A DNA stretch of 64,000 bases from Vitrella brassicaformis. Lineage: Eukaryota > Sar > Vitrellaceae. The position numbers and the translations under genes are program-made. The number at the start of each line of letters is the position of its first letter. Position 1 is the first letter of the stretch. Below the pieces are notes generated by a model. The model saw only the letters and a list, made by a program, of their open reading frames with translations. It was not told the DNA's origin and made no database searches. The DNA is taken from positions 57,654 to 121,653 of the forward strand of contig CDMY01000298.1 in NCBI GenBank assembly GCA_001179505.1, in the 5' to 3' direction. Positions 12,360 to 24,739 of this stretch are shown here, in pieces.

Positions 12360-13698
12360 ACTACCGTCGCTATCGTCATCCTGCTGCTGCTGCTGTTGTA
12401 CTTGTCCGTCGAAGACGTATGGCGCCACCGCCCCCAACGCCACACGAGCCAGCTGAGTGGTCATCGGGAAGCGGTGCTTGAAGGCGCCACTCCCACACAC
12501 AGCCGTCTCAGTCGTCTCAACATACACACTCACTGCAGGCAATCAGAAAGAGACCACATGATACCTGGCCGTTAACAATCCCTCCCTCTCTGTCACACTG
12601 ACCGGGATCGTTTTCTGCTCCAGCAATGTCAACCCATGCGACGAAGTTGTGGCTGCTGTTGGTCAGCACCAGAAATCGGATACCGCTGTATGAGCTCACT
12701 GTGGTCGTGCAGCCGGCCACTGGTGTGTGGGGCGACTCGGTCAGCAGGGCATCCAAACGGCCGCCACCAACATACCTGAACCAACCACACACACAGTCAA
12801 CGGCGGACCCCTCTTGCCTCTAGCGCCATCGGCGTTGTCACCTGTCGAGTTCTATATATGTGTAATTGATCTGTTGAGTCTTCTCGAAGACGTCGATGAT
12901 CTTCTGCTTGGCAAACGACGACACTGACACATGAAGGGTGAACTGGAAACCGTGCGGCTCCCAGCCGCCGTCGTCCTCGTAGTAGTAGATGCTCTCACGC
13001 ACCGGTGGATCGTGTGGCTGCCGGTGCTCCTGATACAGATGGCCGGCAGGGAGGGGCGGGTCGACCTCCAGCTCGAAGCCGGGCTCGTCGGTGATGGCTC
13101 GCACCTCACCGTTGCCGTGGTGGAACAGCTGCAGGCAAGTGCCGTCAATGAAGTGGACGTGGCGGCCGACCATTTTGAGCTGCGCCAACATACGGGGAAC
13201 CGACACATACGCCTACACACAGGACCACAGACACCACACACAGAGGGAATGAGGCCCTCTCCCTCCCCTCCCCGCCCCGTCTGTTTGCTGGTTCACCGTT
13301 TTGTTTGTGTGTGTGTTGATGTCATCTGCCGTGAGGATGACAGGCAGGTCACAGCAGCCGCACTGCGCCGCCAGCTCAATCACCTCACACATCTCGCCCC
13401 AGCCCCCCTCCTCCACCACACATACAGCCGCCAGCAGATGATGTGTGCCGAACTGATCGTCGTCGAAGCGCAGCAGCTGCACTTGCTACCCATTCACCGC
13501 CCGCCGCAGCCCCGTCTGTGAGCCCAGCGAGTGGCGGAGCCGATCTCTCAGCTGGGCCGCTCCGAAGAGGTTCCTGAGCCACGTGCAGGTGGCCCTCAGC
13601 CGCAGGATGTCCTTGATGCTGCTGAAGAGGTAGTAGGTGCGGCGGCCGACGAAGATATACGAGAAGGGGTGCTGCTGCTGATGCTGCGGTTGCTGCAT
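12176..13698 (-). CDS. unknown protein, F-box-like N-terminus and acidic C-terminal tail
   Basis: Exons 13212-12842, 12775-12603, 12532-12365 and 12273-12176 join perfectly to a stop. Upstream, 13698-13297 is one open stretch broken only by an in-frame TAG at 13486-13488. A short phase-0 intron starting at 13497 (GTGAAT) and ending at 13453 or 13477 would remove the stop, so I place an exon border there. The N-terminal piece (SYIFVGRRTYYLFSSIKDIL, then RATCTWLRNLFG) resembles an F-box-like helical adaptor. Central residues include HVHFIDGTCLQLFHHGNGEV and SSFAKQKIIDVFEKTQQ. The end carries polyQ followed by a Ser/Asp-rich acidic tail. The protein would be about 355 residues. I do not recognise the family. 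The in-frame TAG could instead mark a damaged gene or a sequence error. An apparent 5' untranslated intron lies just upstream (GTGAGT near 13800, acceptor near 13730). Confidence 0.7.
12307..12358. repeat. ATCC tetranucleotide run followed by TG run
   Basis: About five and a half ATCC units directly followed by about fifteen TG units, inside the last intron of the minus-strand gene at 12176-13698. On the coding strand this reads as CA repeat then GGAT repeat between donor and acceptor. Confidence 0.95.
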
Positions 13699-14408
13699 TT
13701 GTAGCTATGATGTGCTCGACGACAGCCTGCACAGAGCGGCAGAGCCGACAGAGGATCGTGTGCATCAAGCATGCTGCTCATTGATCTGTGTGCTACTCAC
13801 CTGGTTCGATGCTCAGATGGGCAGATCACCACCGCACCACCATCAGCAGCCCGCCATCACTCCTCAACGACACGCCTGCATCGATGAGCCGAAGACACAG
13901 ACAGAGAGAGATGCAGACATAAGAGGACGGCGAACGCATTGAGGCCAATGGATTAGTGAGCGCATCAGTCAGTCAGTCAGTCAGTGGCGGCCGCCTCCCT
14001 CACCGCAGCACTCGAGAGGATGACTCGAGTGACTTTTCTCGCCCTCTTGTTGGTTGAGTGCGTCACTCTCTCAACGCACAGCTTTCCGACAAGGCGGAGA
14101 AAGACTGCCTCATGGGGTTGAAGGGCATGAAACCCTTTCATGAAACCCTTTCGCCGCAGTGCGGCGGGTGCTTCTCTTGAAGAATTTTCATGGATAGCGT
14201 CCGTGTCTCTGTTGCCCCTCCATCTTGCCGCTAATTAATGAATGCATCACAAATACATAGGCGCGTATGTCTGTCAGTACTGTTCAACCACTGGCAGAGT
14301 TTGTGTGTGGCCGCCAATGGCTGGTCTCTAGGGACGATTCAACCAACCTTGCTGCATGGAGTCTTTCATCTATCTACGAGTGTCTCTCACTACGTCTCTG
14401 TCTGTCAC
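13699..14408. other. spacer with a perfect 13-bp direct repeat
   Basis: No gene seen. It contains GTCA repeats (about 13967-13986), a CTCGAG-containing inverted element near 14010-14030, and a perfect adjacent 13-bp duplication, ATGAAACCCTTTC at 14128-14140 and again at 14141-14153. The latter lies in a region rich in short palindromic steps (GCCGCAGTGCGGC at 14154-14166). It lies between the 5' end of one minus-strand gene and the 3' end of the next gene on that strand, so it may hold a terminator for the 14409-22122 gene. Confidence 0.5.
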
Positions 14409-17400
14409 TCACTCCCCTCCTCCGCCCCTGGCCCTCGTCCACCCCCTGGCCCGCCCCCGCCCTCGTGGCGTCGACACACGGCCGCGGTGGCCACGGCCGC
14501 CACGGGAGGATGAAGACGAGCCGGATGCCTGACGTGCACAGACAGATGGAGGGACGCATGGATCCCCTGTGTTTGGGATGGGAGGGGCTGGTTGTGTGCT
14601 CACTGTGTGTGGTGTGGTGGCTATGCCGGGCAGTGTGTTGTAGCGCTGCAAGGCGGCCTGCAGGTCGGAGGCCAGGTGGGGCGGGACGGGCTCGTGGGCA
14701 TCGACCATCTCGCTAACCACCTGCAGAATGAAATGAACCGAGGAAAACACGACACGACAGACACAGACACACACACAGACACATCATTCGACGCCATCCA
14801 CTTGTTTCGCTGACAGACCTGTTGTGCGAGTCTGAGCAGCTCTCCTCCGCGAGTGGTGCGTGCGGGTCCAAACTCGTAGCTCCACTCGTAGTGGTGGCTG
14901 AAGTCGCGCCTCGCGTCGCCACTCTCAGCCCACACCCGACGAACCACACCCCGACGCACCGCCGGCTGCGTCACGGAGACACACACATCCCACACATATA
15001 TAGGTGCCTCCATTGTCCTCTCTCATCCGCCGCCCACCTAACCTACCTACCTCGCACTGCAGTAGTTGCACGAGAGCTGTGTCCCACCCCCTCTGCAGAG
15101 TGGGCCAGAAGTATGTCTCCCTGCTGCTGAGGGCATCCCGCAGCGACCGCTCCAGGGTCGCCCGGAACTGAGCGTCCTCTTCACTGACCTCACTCCCCTC
15201 CTCAGGCGGCGCACAACTCTGCACCCACACAGGCAACATGGGACGGATGGATGGATGGCCATGAAAGAAGGCCGCATGTGGTGGTGTGTAGTTTTCTTTT
15301 ATCACTTACCGTGAGTGCGATGGCCACGAGGTGGACGCCGTAGGGGAAGAGCACCCCGTGACGCAGCAGCGAGGACAACTCGCAGTTGAACAGACGACGC
15401 ACCAGCTGCACACACACGCGTTAAGTATAATGACAGGCAGCATACACACCACACACCGCCCCACATCCAGATGAGTCTCTCTTCTCACCCACCCACCCAC
15501 CCACCCACCGACCCGTCGTGAGTCGGCGTCGAGGGTGAGCCGTTGGGTGAGCCGTTTGTCATTGTCGTGGTTGCCGTGGCTGCTGCCCTCGTGTGTGGTG
15601 CCGCTGCTGTGGCTGTGGAGTGGGTGTCTGCCGTCGGCGGCCAAGAAGTTGGAGATCGTCCGGACGGACGTGGGCAGGAACCGCTCGGACACCCAGGCAG
15701 ACCGGCGGGCGGGGTCCTCCAAATGCGACTCACGCACCACCTGCTCCGACCAATCACACACACACACACACAGACACAGACACGCACATGTCACGTGTGT
15801 CTCGGGGCGGGGGCGGGAGCGGGGGCGGGATGTGTGTGTGTCTCAAGGATGAGGGGGGTTTGGTGTACCATGAGCAGCCGTGTGAAGATGCTCCTGAAGA
15901 ACTCCGGGGGTGCGCGGAAGTCGTCTTTGCCATGACAGTAGAGGACCGTGTCGATCCAATACGAGCCCGCCTTACACTGCACACGCACACACACACGCAC
16001 CACACACATGGACAGGGAGCATCTCACAACGCAGAAGACATGACATGGCCGGCAGTGTGTGTGGCACACACACACTTACGGCGCAGATCCGTGCGATTGT
16101 GTCGTCTCCGTGGGCCAGCAGCTTGCCGATGAGGTCCTGCCTGTCGTGCGGGGTCATCCTTTCTGTAGGGGGGGTGACACACAACACCAGACGAGCGAGA
16201 CCACACACCATGTGAAGGGACATGCAGACCAGACACACACATCCAGCCAGCCATTGTTGGCTCTGTGTGTGAGAGAGAGAGATGGCTGACCGAATGCGTC
16301 TTGCATGCAGTATGTGCCGGCCGCATTGCTGCAGATGCTGAAGATCATCTCCGCCAACGGCTGACACAACAAGACACACACCCATATCCCCGTCTGCCTT
16401 TCTGTCTGTCTGTCTGTCTGTCTGTCTGACCCCATGCACCTCACTCACCTGTTGCTGAGAATTGGCGCGCCGCTTCCTCTCCTTTCTGTCTATGCGGGCC
16501 GTGAGTCGCGGGCTGAGGAGGGTGTTGCGGATCGTGGCCGGCGAGGTGAGTCGGCTGCGGAGGACCTCACGCACTAAGTAGTGGAAATGTCGATGACGCT
16601 GCATAAACCGACACAGGCACAGCCATACAGAGGGGAGGGAGGCGGCCATGTCGAAATGTCTGTCTATGGATTACCGAGAGCATGGCGAACAGGGGTGGGT
16701 GCATCACGTGCTGAATGGGACAGAGGCATGGTGGGTCGTCCCATCCATCAATTGCGTGTCTGTGTGTGTGTGTGGAGTTGTCCTTGCTCACCTCAATGAT
16801 TCTCATGCGCAGATCGCGCGCGTCTTGGCGCCTGAGAATATGCTGCAGGTACCTGCAAGACGCACACACACACACACACACAGTAGGGAGACACAAGGAT
16901 ATATAGGGTGCAGCAGACTCGCTCTACAGTAGCAGGTAAGGTACCGTGAGGCGCTCTGGTCGTTGAAGAGGGCCATGTCCCGCAGCATCACCACCATACC
17001 CTCAAACTGCTCCTCACTGAACCTCCCCTTTATCAACGCATTGAAATCCTGCACACACACACAATTGATGGACACATCAGCATGGGGATTGGGCTCAACT
17101 GAGTGAGTGAGTGAGTGTGCTTACATCCAGAGTGACATATTCGGCGGGCGGCAGCAACACCGTCTCCTCCGGCGCCGCACCCACATGGAAGCTCACCCAA
17201 TCCCCTCCGTGTGGCGTGGATGGCATCGATGCAGATCCGCCATGGCCAGCAGCCCCCCTACCCATCCCACCACCCCGCGCCCCCCGCCTCCCTCCCGGCC
17301 CTGCGGCCGGCGGACTGAGTGTGAGTATGCGCGGGCCGCCTGCCGACACGCTCGCCCCCGCCCTCGGGCGGGGAGGGCTGGTGTCAGTGACCTCGGGGTA

Positions 17401-20400
17401 GTCATCATCGGGGTTCATTGAGGGGGCAGTGGTGTTTGTGGTGGTGCTGTTGTGGTAGCGGCGCTCGTTGGCCAGCATGCGTGTGACGCTGCCGGGCTCC
17501 ATCTGCCCCACCAGGTACTGGTCCATCGTCATTGCCATTTCCGTCGGATGCTGCTGCTGCTGCTGCTCCTGGTGGTGATGCTGCGACCCCATCATGGCCG
17601 CAGAAGGGCCGTGCAGCTGACCCGAATGGGCACCGTTGATGTGCGGTGGCGACTGGGGACGGGGGTGCACCGAAAGGGAGGGCTCGGTCGTCATGCCGTA
17701 AGAGTGATAGTCGTGGTGCGGCTGCTGCGGCAGATGGTGGTGTGGCGACACAGGTCCCGATTGCACAGGGAAGAGGCGGTGGTCGGGGGACCAGAAGGAA
17801 GCCGCCTTCGAACTCGGTATGGGCGAGTGGAACTCATTGGCCGGCCCACCAGCCTCCCCTCCCAGGTCTCTGTAGTCGTCGCGCAACATGCGGCCGCCCA
17901 TGGCGCCCATGCGCATCGAGTCGGTAGTGCTGGTCGGCACACGGGGCGGTCGCGATGACGTCAGAGGCTTGGGTGGCTGGCAGAAGCCAAAGGGCAGCCG
18001 CTCCTCCTCCCCCTCCCTCTCCCCCTCCCTCTCATCCTCAAACGCCCGACGTGCCGACAAAACCTGCCTCCTCTCCCACACACCATCGCCATCATGATCG
18101 CCATAACCGTCCCTCCCGTCCTCCTCCCCGTCAGACCCCAGCCCTGAGAACGAGAAGGGATCGTGAAGACCCTCGTCTGCCCCCATCTGCTCGTGCTGGC
18201 TCGGTAGTGGCTCTGCTGTTGGTCCTGCTGGCGGGGAGAGGGTGGGGTGAGGCGGTGGAGGGATGGACTGCAGGTGCGCCGCTGTAAGCTCGTGGGGGCG
18301 TCGCAAGGGGGACACGTCGAGAGGCTTCAGCTGAGAGTTGGTGCGATCCGATGATGGGCGGGAGCTGCCAGTGCCGTTGCTATCGGGGCTTTGCTCCGGC
18401 CGCTGGGACGAGCTGCTGGCCCCCAGCCGCCGGACCGTCTGTGGCGTGGCGTCTGCTATCGTGATGCGCCTCCACGTAGGTGTGCCGACCCTCTCTCTCT
18501 CCCTGTCCTTGCTCCTCTCTGCCACAGCTGCCGGTGCCTGCACCTCTGGGTGGAGCCGGGAACGGTCCTCCTCATCCGTGAGCAGGAAGGACAGCAGCAG
18601 CGGCGGAGCGCTCGTCGGCCTGGGCGGCTCGGGGGGCACGTCCTCAAACCCGGGTGGCGGCTCGATGCGCTCAGAGCGGGTGTGGGCCTGGGTGCCGCCG
18701 CCGTCCTCACTCGGTGGAGGGGTCACTTCGGAGATGGTGCTCGGGATGCCGCGACGGGCGTCCTGAGCCCGCGCCCACTCAAGGATGCGTGGACCGGGGA
18801 GGTCGGAGGGCCCGCTGATGTGGGATGATGGTGCCGAGGGCTGGGCTGGGGGCAGCTCGCCGCTGTGGAGTGAGTCCGAGTCATAGGGCATGGGGAGGCG
18901 GGAGTCGAGCGAGATGGAGCCGAACGACTTGGCCGAGTCGTGGTGCATGTGCTCAGACCAGTCGAAGTGACCCGGCTGCTTCAAACGAGCGGCGGGACGC
19001 TCGGGGGTGACTGCAGTAACAGAGAGACGCAACCAGAAACGGCCAGTGAGGTTAGGCGTCGGTGGTTTGCTGGTCGTCTCTGTTCTGTGTACCTTGTGTG
19101 TTTCCGCCGCTATGGGGCCCTCGGAATTCGCTGCTCCTCGACAGCGAGAGAGAGTCCAGCTCCTCGCCACCCATCAGACTCCCCTCTGCCCACCCCCGCC
19201 TCTGCCGCCGGAGCGCCGACTCAGCCCAGGTCGGCGACGGCTGGAACGCCATGCCCTCAACACCCTCATGACACTCACGCCCACCTTTGGTTACATCTTC
19301 CACCCCATGGCCATCGTCAGCCCTTTCCGCCTCCTCAGTGCCCCTCTCCTCGCCCCCCGTCACCTCTACAGGGCCCTCCAGCCGCACAGCAGTGGCATCG
19401 GCAGTGGCAGTGGCACTTGCCATGGGGCTGCTGTGTCTCTCGAGTTCTGATTCGTTGACGGGGCTGAGTGCAGCGACCACCAGGGGGGGCGGCGGAGGTG
19501 GCACCAGGGAGAGAGCAGAGAGTGAGGTGGAGCTGCTGGGCTGGGGCTGGTCTTGGGTGGTGCGGATTGGGCTGGCGGGCTTATTGGGTATCTTGCGGCT
19601 CTTGCTGGGCGAGTGGGAGTGTGCGTGTGTGAAGGAGGCAGCTTGTCTGAGTGGGGAGGGGTTGTGCGACTGGTTGCGCGAGACCGAGTCCTCCGGGCCG
19701 ATGTCCTCCTCCAAACGCTGAACCTGAGAGAGGGATGAGAGACACAGATCATGTGTGTGTCGCTGTCGTGTCTTGTATGTGCCACTCGTGATGGCTCACG
19801 AATTGAGTGTGTTGTTTGAGGGCCTCCTTGACGAAGGCCACGGCCCTCCCCTTGCCGTAGTGCTTCCTCCATTCGTCGTAGAGGTCCTCCAACTCCTTCA
19901 CCCACGCCCCCAGCCGGGCACCCACAGTCGGGGGAAGAATGTCCTGAGTGATGCACACACGCACACACGCACGCAGCCACAACGACAGAGACACAACATA
20001 CATAATATGAAGGCCTCCCTGCACCCATACCCACATGCACCCACACCTACTTGTGTGGCGTCGTCAGTTCTCTGCTGGCCACCTCCAGTGGTCTGTGTGT
20101 GCTGCACCACCGTGGCGTAGTCCTCCGCCCCGTGTGACGACGACCTCCCGGAGACCGATGACGCAGGCGGCATGTGGCTCGCCACGACATGAGAGACGAA
20201 CCCTGCAGCACGGGTGACAGACACACCGATTGAGCCACATGGCAATCCCAGTGTGCTCTGAACCCCCCGTACTCACCTTGCTGCAGAGCACTGAGAACAG
20301 CCACGCCGCTTTCGATGTATCTACGCTCCAGGAAGCCCCGCACCTCAGGCCTGCTGGCGTCGGGGTGGTCGTACACGGGGGCGGGAGTGGGCATTGGCAC

Positions 20401-22122
20401 GGGCGCTGGCTCATCGGTGGACGGCTCAGACGCCGGCGGGGCGTCAGGCACTGCCGCCGACGATGCGGGAGGGGTGGACGGAGGGCCGGTGGACGACGGG
20501 CCACGCTCAACCGATGGGGCTGCAACACAAAGGGGGCCAGATGAACTTGGTTTCACACATGGATGCGATGGCGCTCGGCCTGTCTGTTTGTGCTCACTTT
20601 TCGGTCGGCGGGATGCCCGATTTACGTCACCGTCGGACAGCTCGGTATCGATGCGGAGGAAGGATTTGTTGGCTCGGCGTGACAACTTGGACTGACGCAC
20701 AAACACGAGACAGACAAGGCGAATGTGTTGTGGTGTCTGCAGACAGACATTGTGCATTTCTTCGAGTGTGTGGCTGTAAGTACCTTTGGGTGTGGTGGGC
20801 TGGACGTCGCTCTGTGGCGCAAACCACCACCATCACGCCGTCCTGCCTCTCGGTCATTCCACCCGTCTGTGTCCTCCTGACCATCATCACACTCATCTGC
20901 AACAGGGATACCGACCTCCACCAGACAGACAGTAGATCAAGCCGCTGTTGTCAAGGTCTTCTCCCCCTCCCCCTCCTCCCTCCCTGTGTACCTTCCGATA
21001 CGTCGTCCCCGTCGCTGGCTACGAATGGCGGCAGGATGTTGGCTCCCTTGGGTGTGGTGCTGGGGCTGGACAGCGGTGCGGGCCACATGCCAGGTGAGTC
21101 GATGGCCGCACCGTGCGATGAACCTGCAGCACAAGACAACAGACACAGAAATGGTCATCAACAGACAGGAAACTCATTTCTCCCTGCTGCCCTGCCTTTC
21201 GCCCTCACCTCTTGCACTCGCCGCACGCGCAAGGAACAGGCACTTGTCAGCTGCCCTCAGACAGACACAGAACAGCATTCATTGCAGAGGCCATTTCCCT
21301 TCCAATCCACACACAGTTGTGTCTTGTCAGCTGGCACTTACCGCTGCTCCCTGTGACGGTCTTGCGGCGGCGAGGGGACCATCCACCACCACTAACATCC
21401 CTCAGATGGACACCTGCGAGCATACGTACCGAAGAAGGAATGACACACTCATCTCATGCATCCCATTAATGGAAACCCTGTGCCATCCCGCCCATCGCGT
21501 CCTTACTTCGTATTTTCCTGCCGCTGGGGGTGCTGACGGTGGCCGCCAGGCGGTCACTCTGCTCCTCCCAGTCGCTGCCAGACTCTCCGCCATCACCGCC
21601 ACCACCCACGACAGATGCATTCGACGCACTCCTGCGGCGGAACGCCCATTCATCACCTCCCAGCAGCGCCTGCGTGTCGCTCTCGCATCGCTTCAGCACA
21701 GAGAGCGGTCGGGACGGCACTCCCCGGCCACGGAGGGATGGGAAGACGCCTCTGCGATGGCTATCGTCAGCAGGAGGTGGCTCCGGAGTATCGGAGGGTG
21801 GCTGAGGCGTGGCGCGTCCATGTGAGCGGGCCTGACGTGATGCCGGGCTGCCTGGGAAGAATGTGCTGGCCTCGCTCGTCCTCTGCAGAGGTGTCGAGTG
21901 GAAGGGCGATGTCATGTCATTCCAGAGATGCCTTCGCTGCCACCGCACTCCTATCCAAAGCGCATTGGCATCCCTCCCTCCCAAGCTCGCATTTCGTAAA
22001 TGCTCTGGGGATAGGAGTCCAAAGAGTGGAAGCCCAAAAGCATCCTCAGACTCCTCGTTGATTGTGGCCGCCTTGAGGCTGGGGATGGTGAGGAGGAAGT
22101 GCTGCCGCTGACCTGCTTTCAT
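14409..22122 (-). CDS. large unknown protein (1844 aa), long low-complexity middle and helical C-terminal domain
   Basis: Twenty-two exons join in phase: 22122-21507, 21413-21342, 21123-20992, 20896-20784, 20691-20598, 20519-20277, 20202-20051, 19943-19800, 19723-19093, 19010-17125, 17048-16945, 16852-16792, 16598-16449, 16360-16291, 16162-16080, 15976-15869, 15740-15513, 15405-15310, 15218-15051, 14965-14819, 14720-14604, 14528-14409. Residues 1 to about 1360 are mostly Ser/Pro/Gly/His-rich and look disordered, with islands such as LGAWVKELEDLYDEWRKHYG. From about 1362 to 1805 there is a chain of helices: SEEQFEGMVVMLRDMALF, YLQHILRRQDARDLRMRIIE, MIFSICSNAAGTYCMQDAFG. The pattern 'icxnxxGxyxmq' recalls degenerate Pumilio/Nop9-like or HEAT repeats, but I cannot prove it. 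The tail is Arg/Gly-rich (RGRGRARGWTRARGGGG). A role as an RNA-binding scaffold would suit, as inference only. The last intron (14603-14529) is a multiple of three, so it may be retained. Confidence 0.82.
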
Positions 22123-22145
22123 CGCAGAGCTCTTTCCCGGGTACT
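22123..22145. promoter_or_regulatory. 23-bp divergent spacer between two start codons
   Basis: The proposed ATG of the minus-strand 1844-aa gene (22122-22120) and that of the NSE2-like gene (22146-22148) are separated by 23 bp. Any promoter must be shared or lie within the opposite gene's leader or coding region. The minus-strand ATG could instead be one further inside the first exon, which would widen the gap. Confidence 0.5.
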
Positions 22146-23177
22146 ATGGGTGACGTCGCTCACTTCAACGCAGATGACGCCCTGAATGACCTGCAGAAAA
22201 CCGCCGACCAATGCAGTCAGCAGCACACAGCACAGAGCACCGCAGATCTTCCCATCCTGATGCATGGTGCGTTGTGGGGTTCGTGGTGTGTCGTTCCCTT
22301 CAGATGCGGAACTTCAGATGCTAGCCAAGAAGGTCATCGAGCAGGATGTGATGATAGACGCCACCAAGGCCGCCCTCAAGCGCCTCGCTGCCCGCCTGAC
22401 GAGGTTGGGTGTGCGTCAGGGTGCCGGCGGGAACGAGAACGACCATGCGTACGTCAAGGGCATGAATGAGCTGCTGGAGGGGCGGCAGGACGATCCCATG
22501 GGTGAGGATGCTGACGTGTTTGTCGACGTTGCTGAGTTTGCGGACAAGTGCCCCATCACACAAGGCGAGAAGAGGAGGAATGAGGCGTGTGTTCTGTATG
22601 TATCTCATTCTCTCTTGTGCGTCTGTCTACTTGCCGTGTCCCTCTCAGAGCCATTTGAGCATCCCGTCCATCAAGGTGCACACGCAGCAACACACTAAAG
22701 GCCCACCGTCGCCGAGCCACCCATCCCCCCTTCCCTCGCTCCCCGTGTGTGTCTGCAGTTGTGCCCCCGAACGCTCCCGTCCCCGCCCATCCCCCCTGCA
22801 CACACACCTTCGAGCGCCACGCCATCCTCCAGCTGTTCGCCACAAGCCCCCGCATCGAGTGCCCAGTTCACGGCTGCAGCCGGTGGGTGATCCGGGCCTT
22901 CCTGCGGGACAACGAGCTGCTGAAGCGACACCTGCAGGCACAGAGGGAGGAGGGTGCGGCCGGGGGAGGGGGAGGGGCCGCTGCTGCGGCGGCGGCTGCA
23001 GCAGCTGGTGGTGATGGCGATGGTCATGGTGGTGATGGGGACGAGATGGACTTCACGGGGCAGGATGACGAGCAGCGTCAGGATGGCATGAAGGAGGAGG
23101 ACGAGTGGAAAACTCCCAGGAGCAGGGAAGTCAAGCGGGAGGAGCCAGACGACGTAGATGTTGATATGGCGGGATGA
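22146..23177 (+). CDS. NSE2: NSE2/MMS21-type SP-RING SUMO ligase of the SMC5/6 complex
   Basis: Four exons join to 275 residues: 22146-22266, 22304-22564, 22649-22675, 22759-23177. The SP-RING signature is visible across exons 2-4: CPITQEPFEHPVHQ, then CTHTFERHAILQLF, then CPVHGCSRWV with RDNELLKRHLQ after it. This is the Nse2/Mms21 arrangement (CPIT, CxHxFxR, CPxxGC), in which Cys and His residues bind one zinc and recruit the SUMO-loaded E2. NSE2 sumoylates DNA-repair substrates while attached to SMC5. The helical N-terminus (EQDVMIDATKAALKRLAARL) matches the SMC5-binding arm in position. Intron 2 (22565-22648) needs a GC donor (CAAG|GCGAGA); GT alternatives tested give a stop or break the zinc finger. 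The C-terminus is Gly/Ala then Asp/Glu-rich and ends in VDVDMAG. Family call is strong, exon 2/3 border slightly less so. Confidence 0.87.
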
Positions 23178-24739
23178 GCAAAGTGGTGGATGGGGTGGGA
23201 TAGGTGTGTCTGCGTGTTTGACCTGTGAACAGTGTCGACAACCTCTGCCTGTCGTGAGACTTTGTCTGTCGGCCAGGACGCTCCTCACATTCCCTGCAGA
23301 AATGGAGCATGTGAGAAACGTCGGGGCTGAGCGACAAGGTCTCAAGACAGCGGGGGCGTGACGTGCCATGTGAAGATTCTCACGCTCCGGCTATGAATCC
23401 AACAGTCAGTGTGTCATGACAAAGGTTCCCTCCTCGTCAGCAATTCGTATATCCGTCCACAGACATGGACGAAGCAGCAGGCAAAGACAGACAGCAAGTA
23501 TGGAAGCACACAGATACGGCACCCCCTCCCCCTGTCTGTCTGTGTGCATGTGGGTGTGTGGTGGCCCAGTGCTGCCAAGCACGCGGATGGGCCGTTACGT
23601 GACTGCCGCCCGTCTATCAGCGCATCGAGAGAATATCATCGGCAAAAGTTCGCGCCATTTGAACGTCCTCCCTCTCTATCTGTCGGCCCCTCCCCCTCCC
23701 TCCCTTGCCTGCCTGTCTCGTGTTGCCTGACTTGTCCGACCCACCAACCCCCCCGAAGCAGCAGGGCAAGTGGGTTGCTGCAGGGTGTCCGAAGCCCCGC
23801 AGCCGTTGGGTCGGAGTGAATTGTCGATGCGACCTGTCACCCACGACCTCCTGCCCGCAGCCCTTTCCTCTCCAGGGAGGTACATGCAGGCCGGAGGTGG
23901 AGGTGTCCAGTCAACCGATAGTTCAGGACCGGACCCTCCCCCCAACTCATGCTGCTGCCGAGGAGCAGCCCTGTCAGTGAGTGACTGACAGCCCACCTCA
24001 GAGGCACCCCATCGACAGCATACGAAGCGCATGGGTGGGACGCTGGCTGCCCATCAATCAGACCCGCGAATGAAACACTACACGACCTCACTCAGGGGTG
24101 TTGCGGCACAAAAGGTCCGGAGGTGCGAGTGAGCACCGCACAGCACACGGGCACGCAGACGGACAAGAGGCAACGTAAGTACGCTCACGTCAACCCACCA
24201 TGGCAAGACAAGACAGCCGGTGTGTGTGTGAGTGTGTGGTGTTGGGAGAGGGCGAGGTAAAGTGATAGACTGATGAGGGGGTCCAGTGCTGCTCGGCACA
24301 CCGGATGGACCCTTGACATGAATGAGGACTGCCGGTGAGACGTGTTTGAACGTCACTCCCACACACCACACCCAGCCAGTGGTCACACAGACACAGACAG
24401 ACAGACAGACAAGGAGGGGGCACGTGCAAAATGCAGAGGTAGAGATAGACGAGAATCGTATGCAACATCCATAACGACGAGAGATGGTCGTCACACATTT
24501 CCCACGCTGAGCGTGACAGCATCCATACTTCATTCGATTGCTGGCATCAACCAATGCCCACACATCGAGTGAAGCCGGATGGTGTCACGCCCGGCGCATA
24601 GGAATGCGACTCTGTGTGCCGGCATCAATAACAATCACAAATGAGATATATAGGCACGCAGGCAAAACGTCAAAAACAGAGCAAGAGTGAGCCAAAAAGA
24701 GCCCCAGTCCGTGGCCCAACGAGACCCACGTCACGTCAC
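23178..24739. other. convergent intergenic spacer
   Basis: Lies between the stop codons of two converging genes and presumably holds both 3' untranslated regions. I see no phase-consistent exon set on either strand. There are CTGT/GACA runs near 23536 and 24396 and C-rich tracts near 23690-23760. Open frames here are short and rich in residues encoded by repeats. Confidence 0.55.

Noticed and set aside
14128-14153. CRISPR-like or regulatory repeat array
   Set aside because: Only two adjacent 13-bp units and no spacers; it is a simple tandem duplication in eukaryotic DNA.
17193-19010. Several plus-strand frames across the large exon of the 14409-22122 gene
   Set aside because: They are antisense shadows of an 1886-nt exon whose minus-strand frame is open throughout and joins in phase at both ends.
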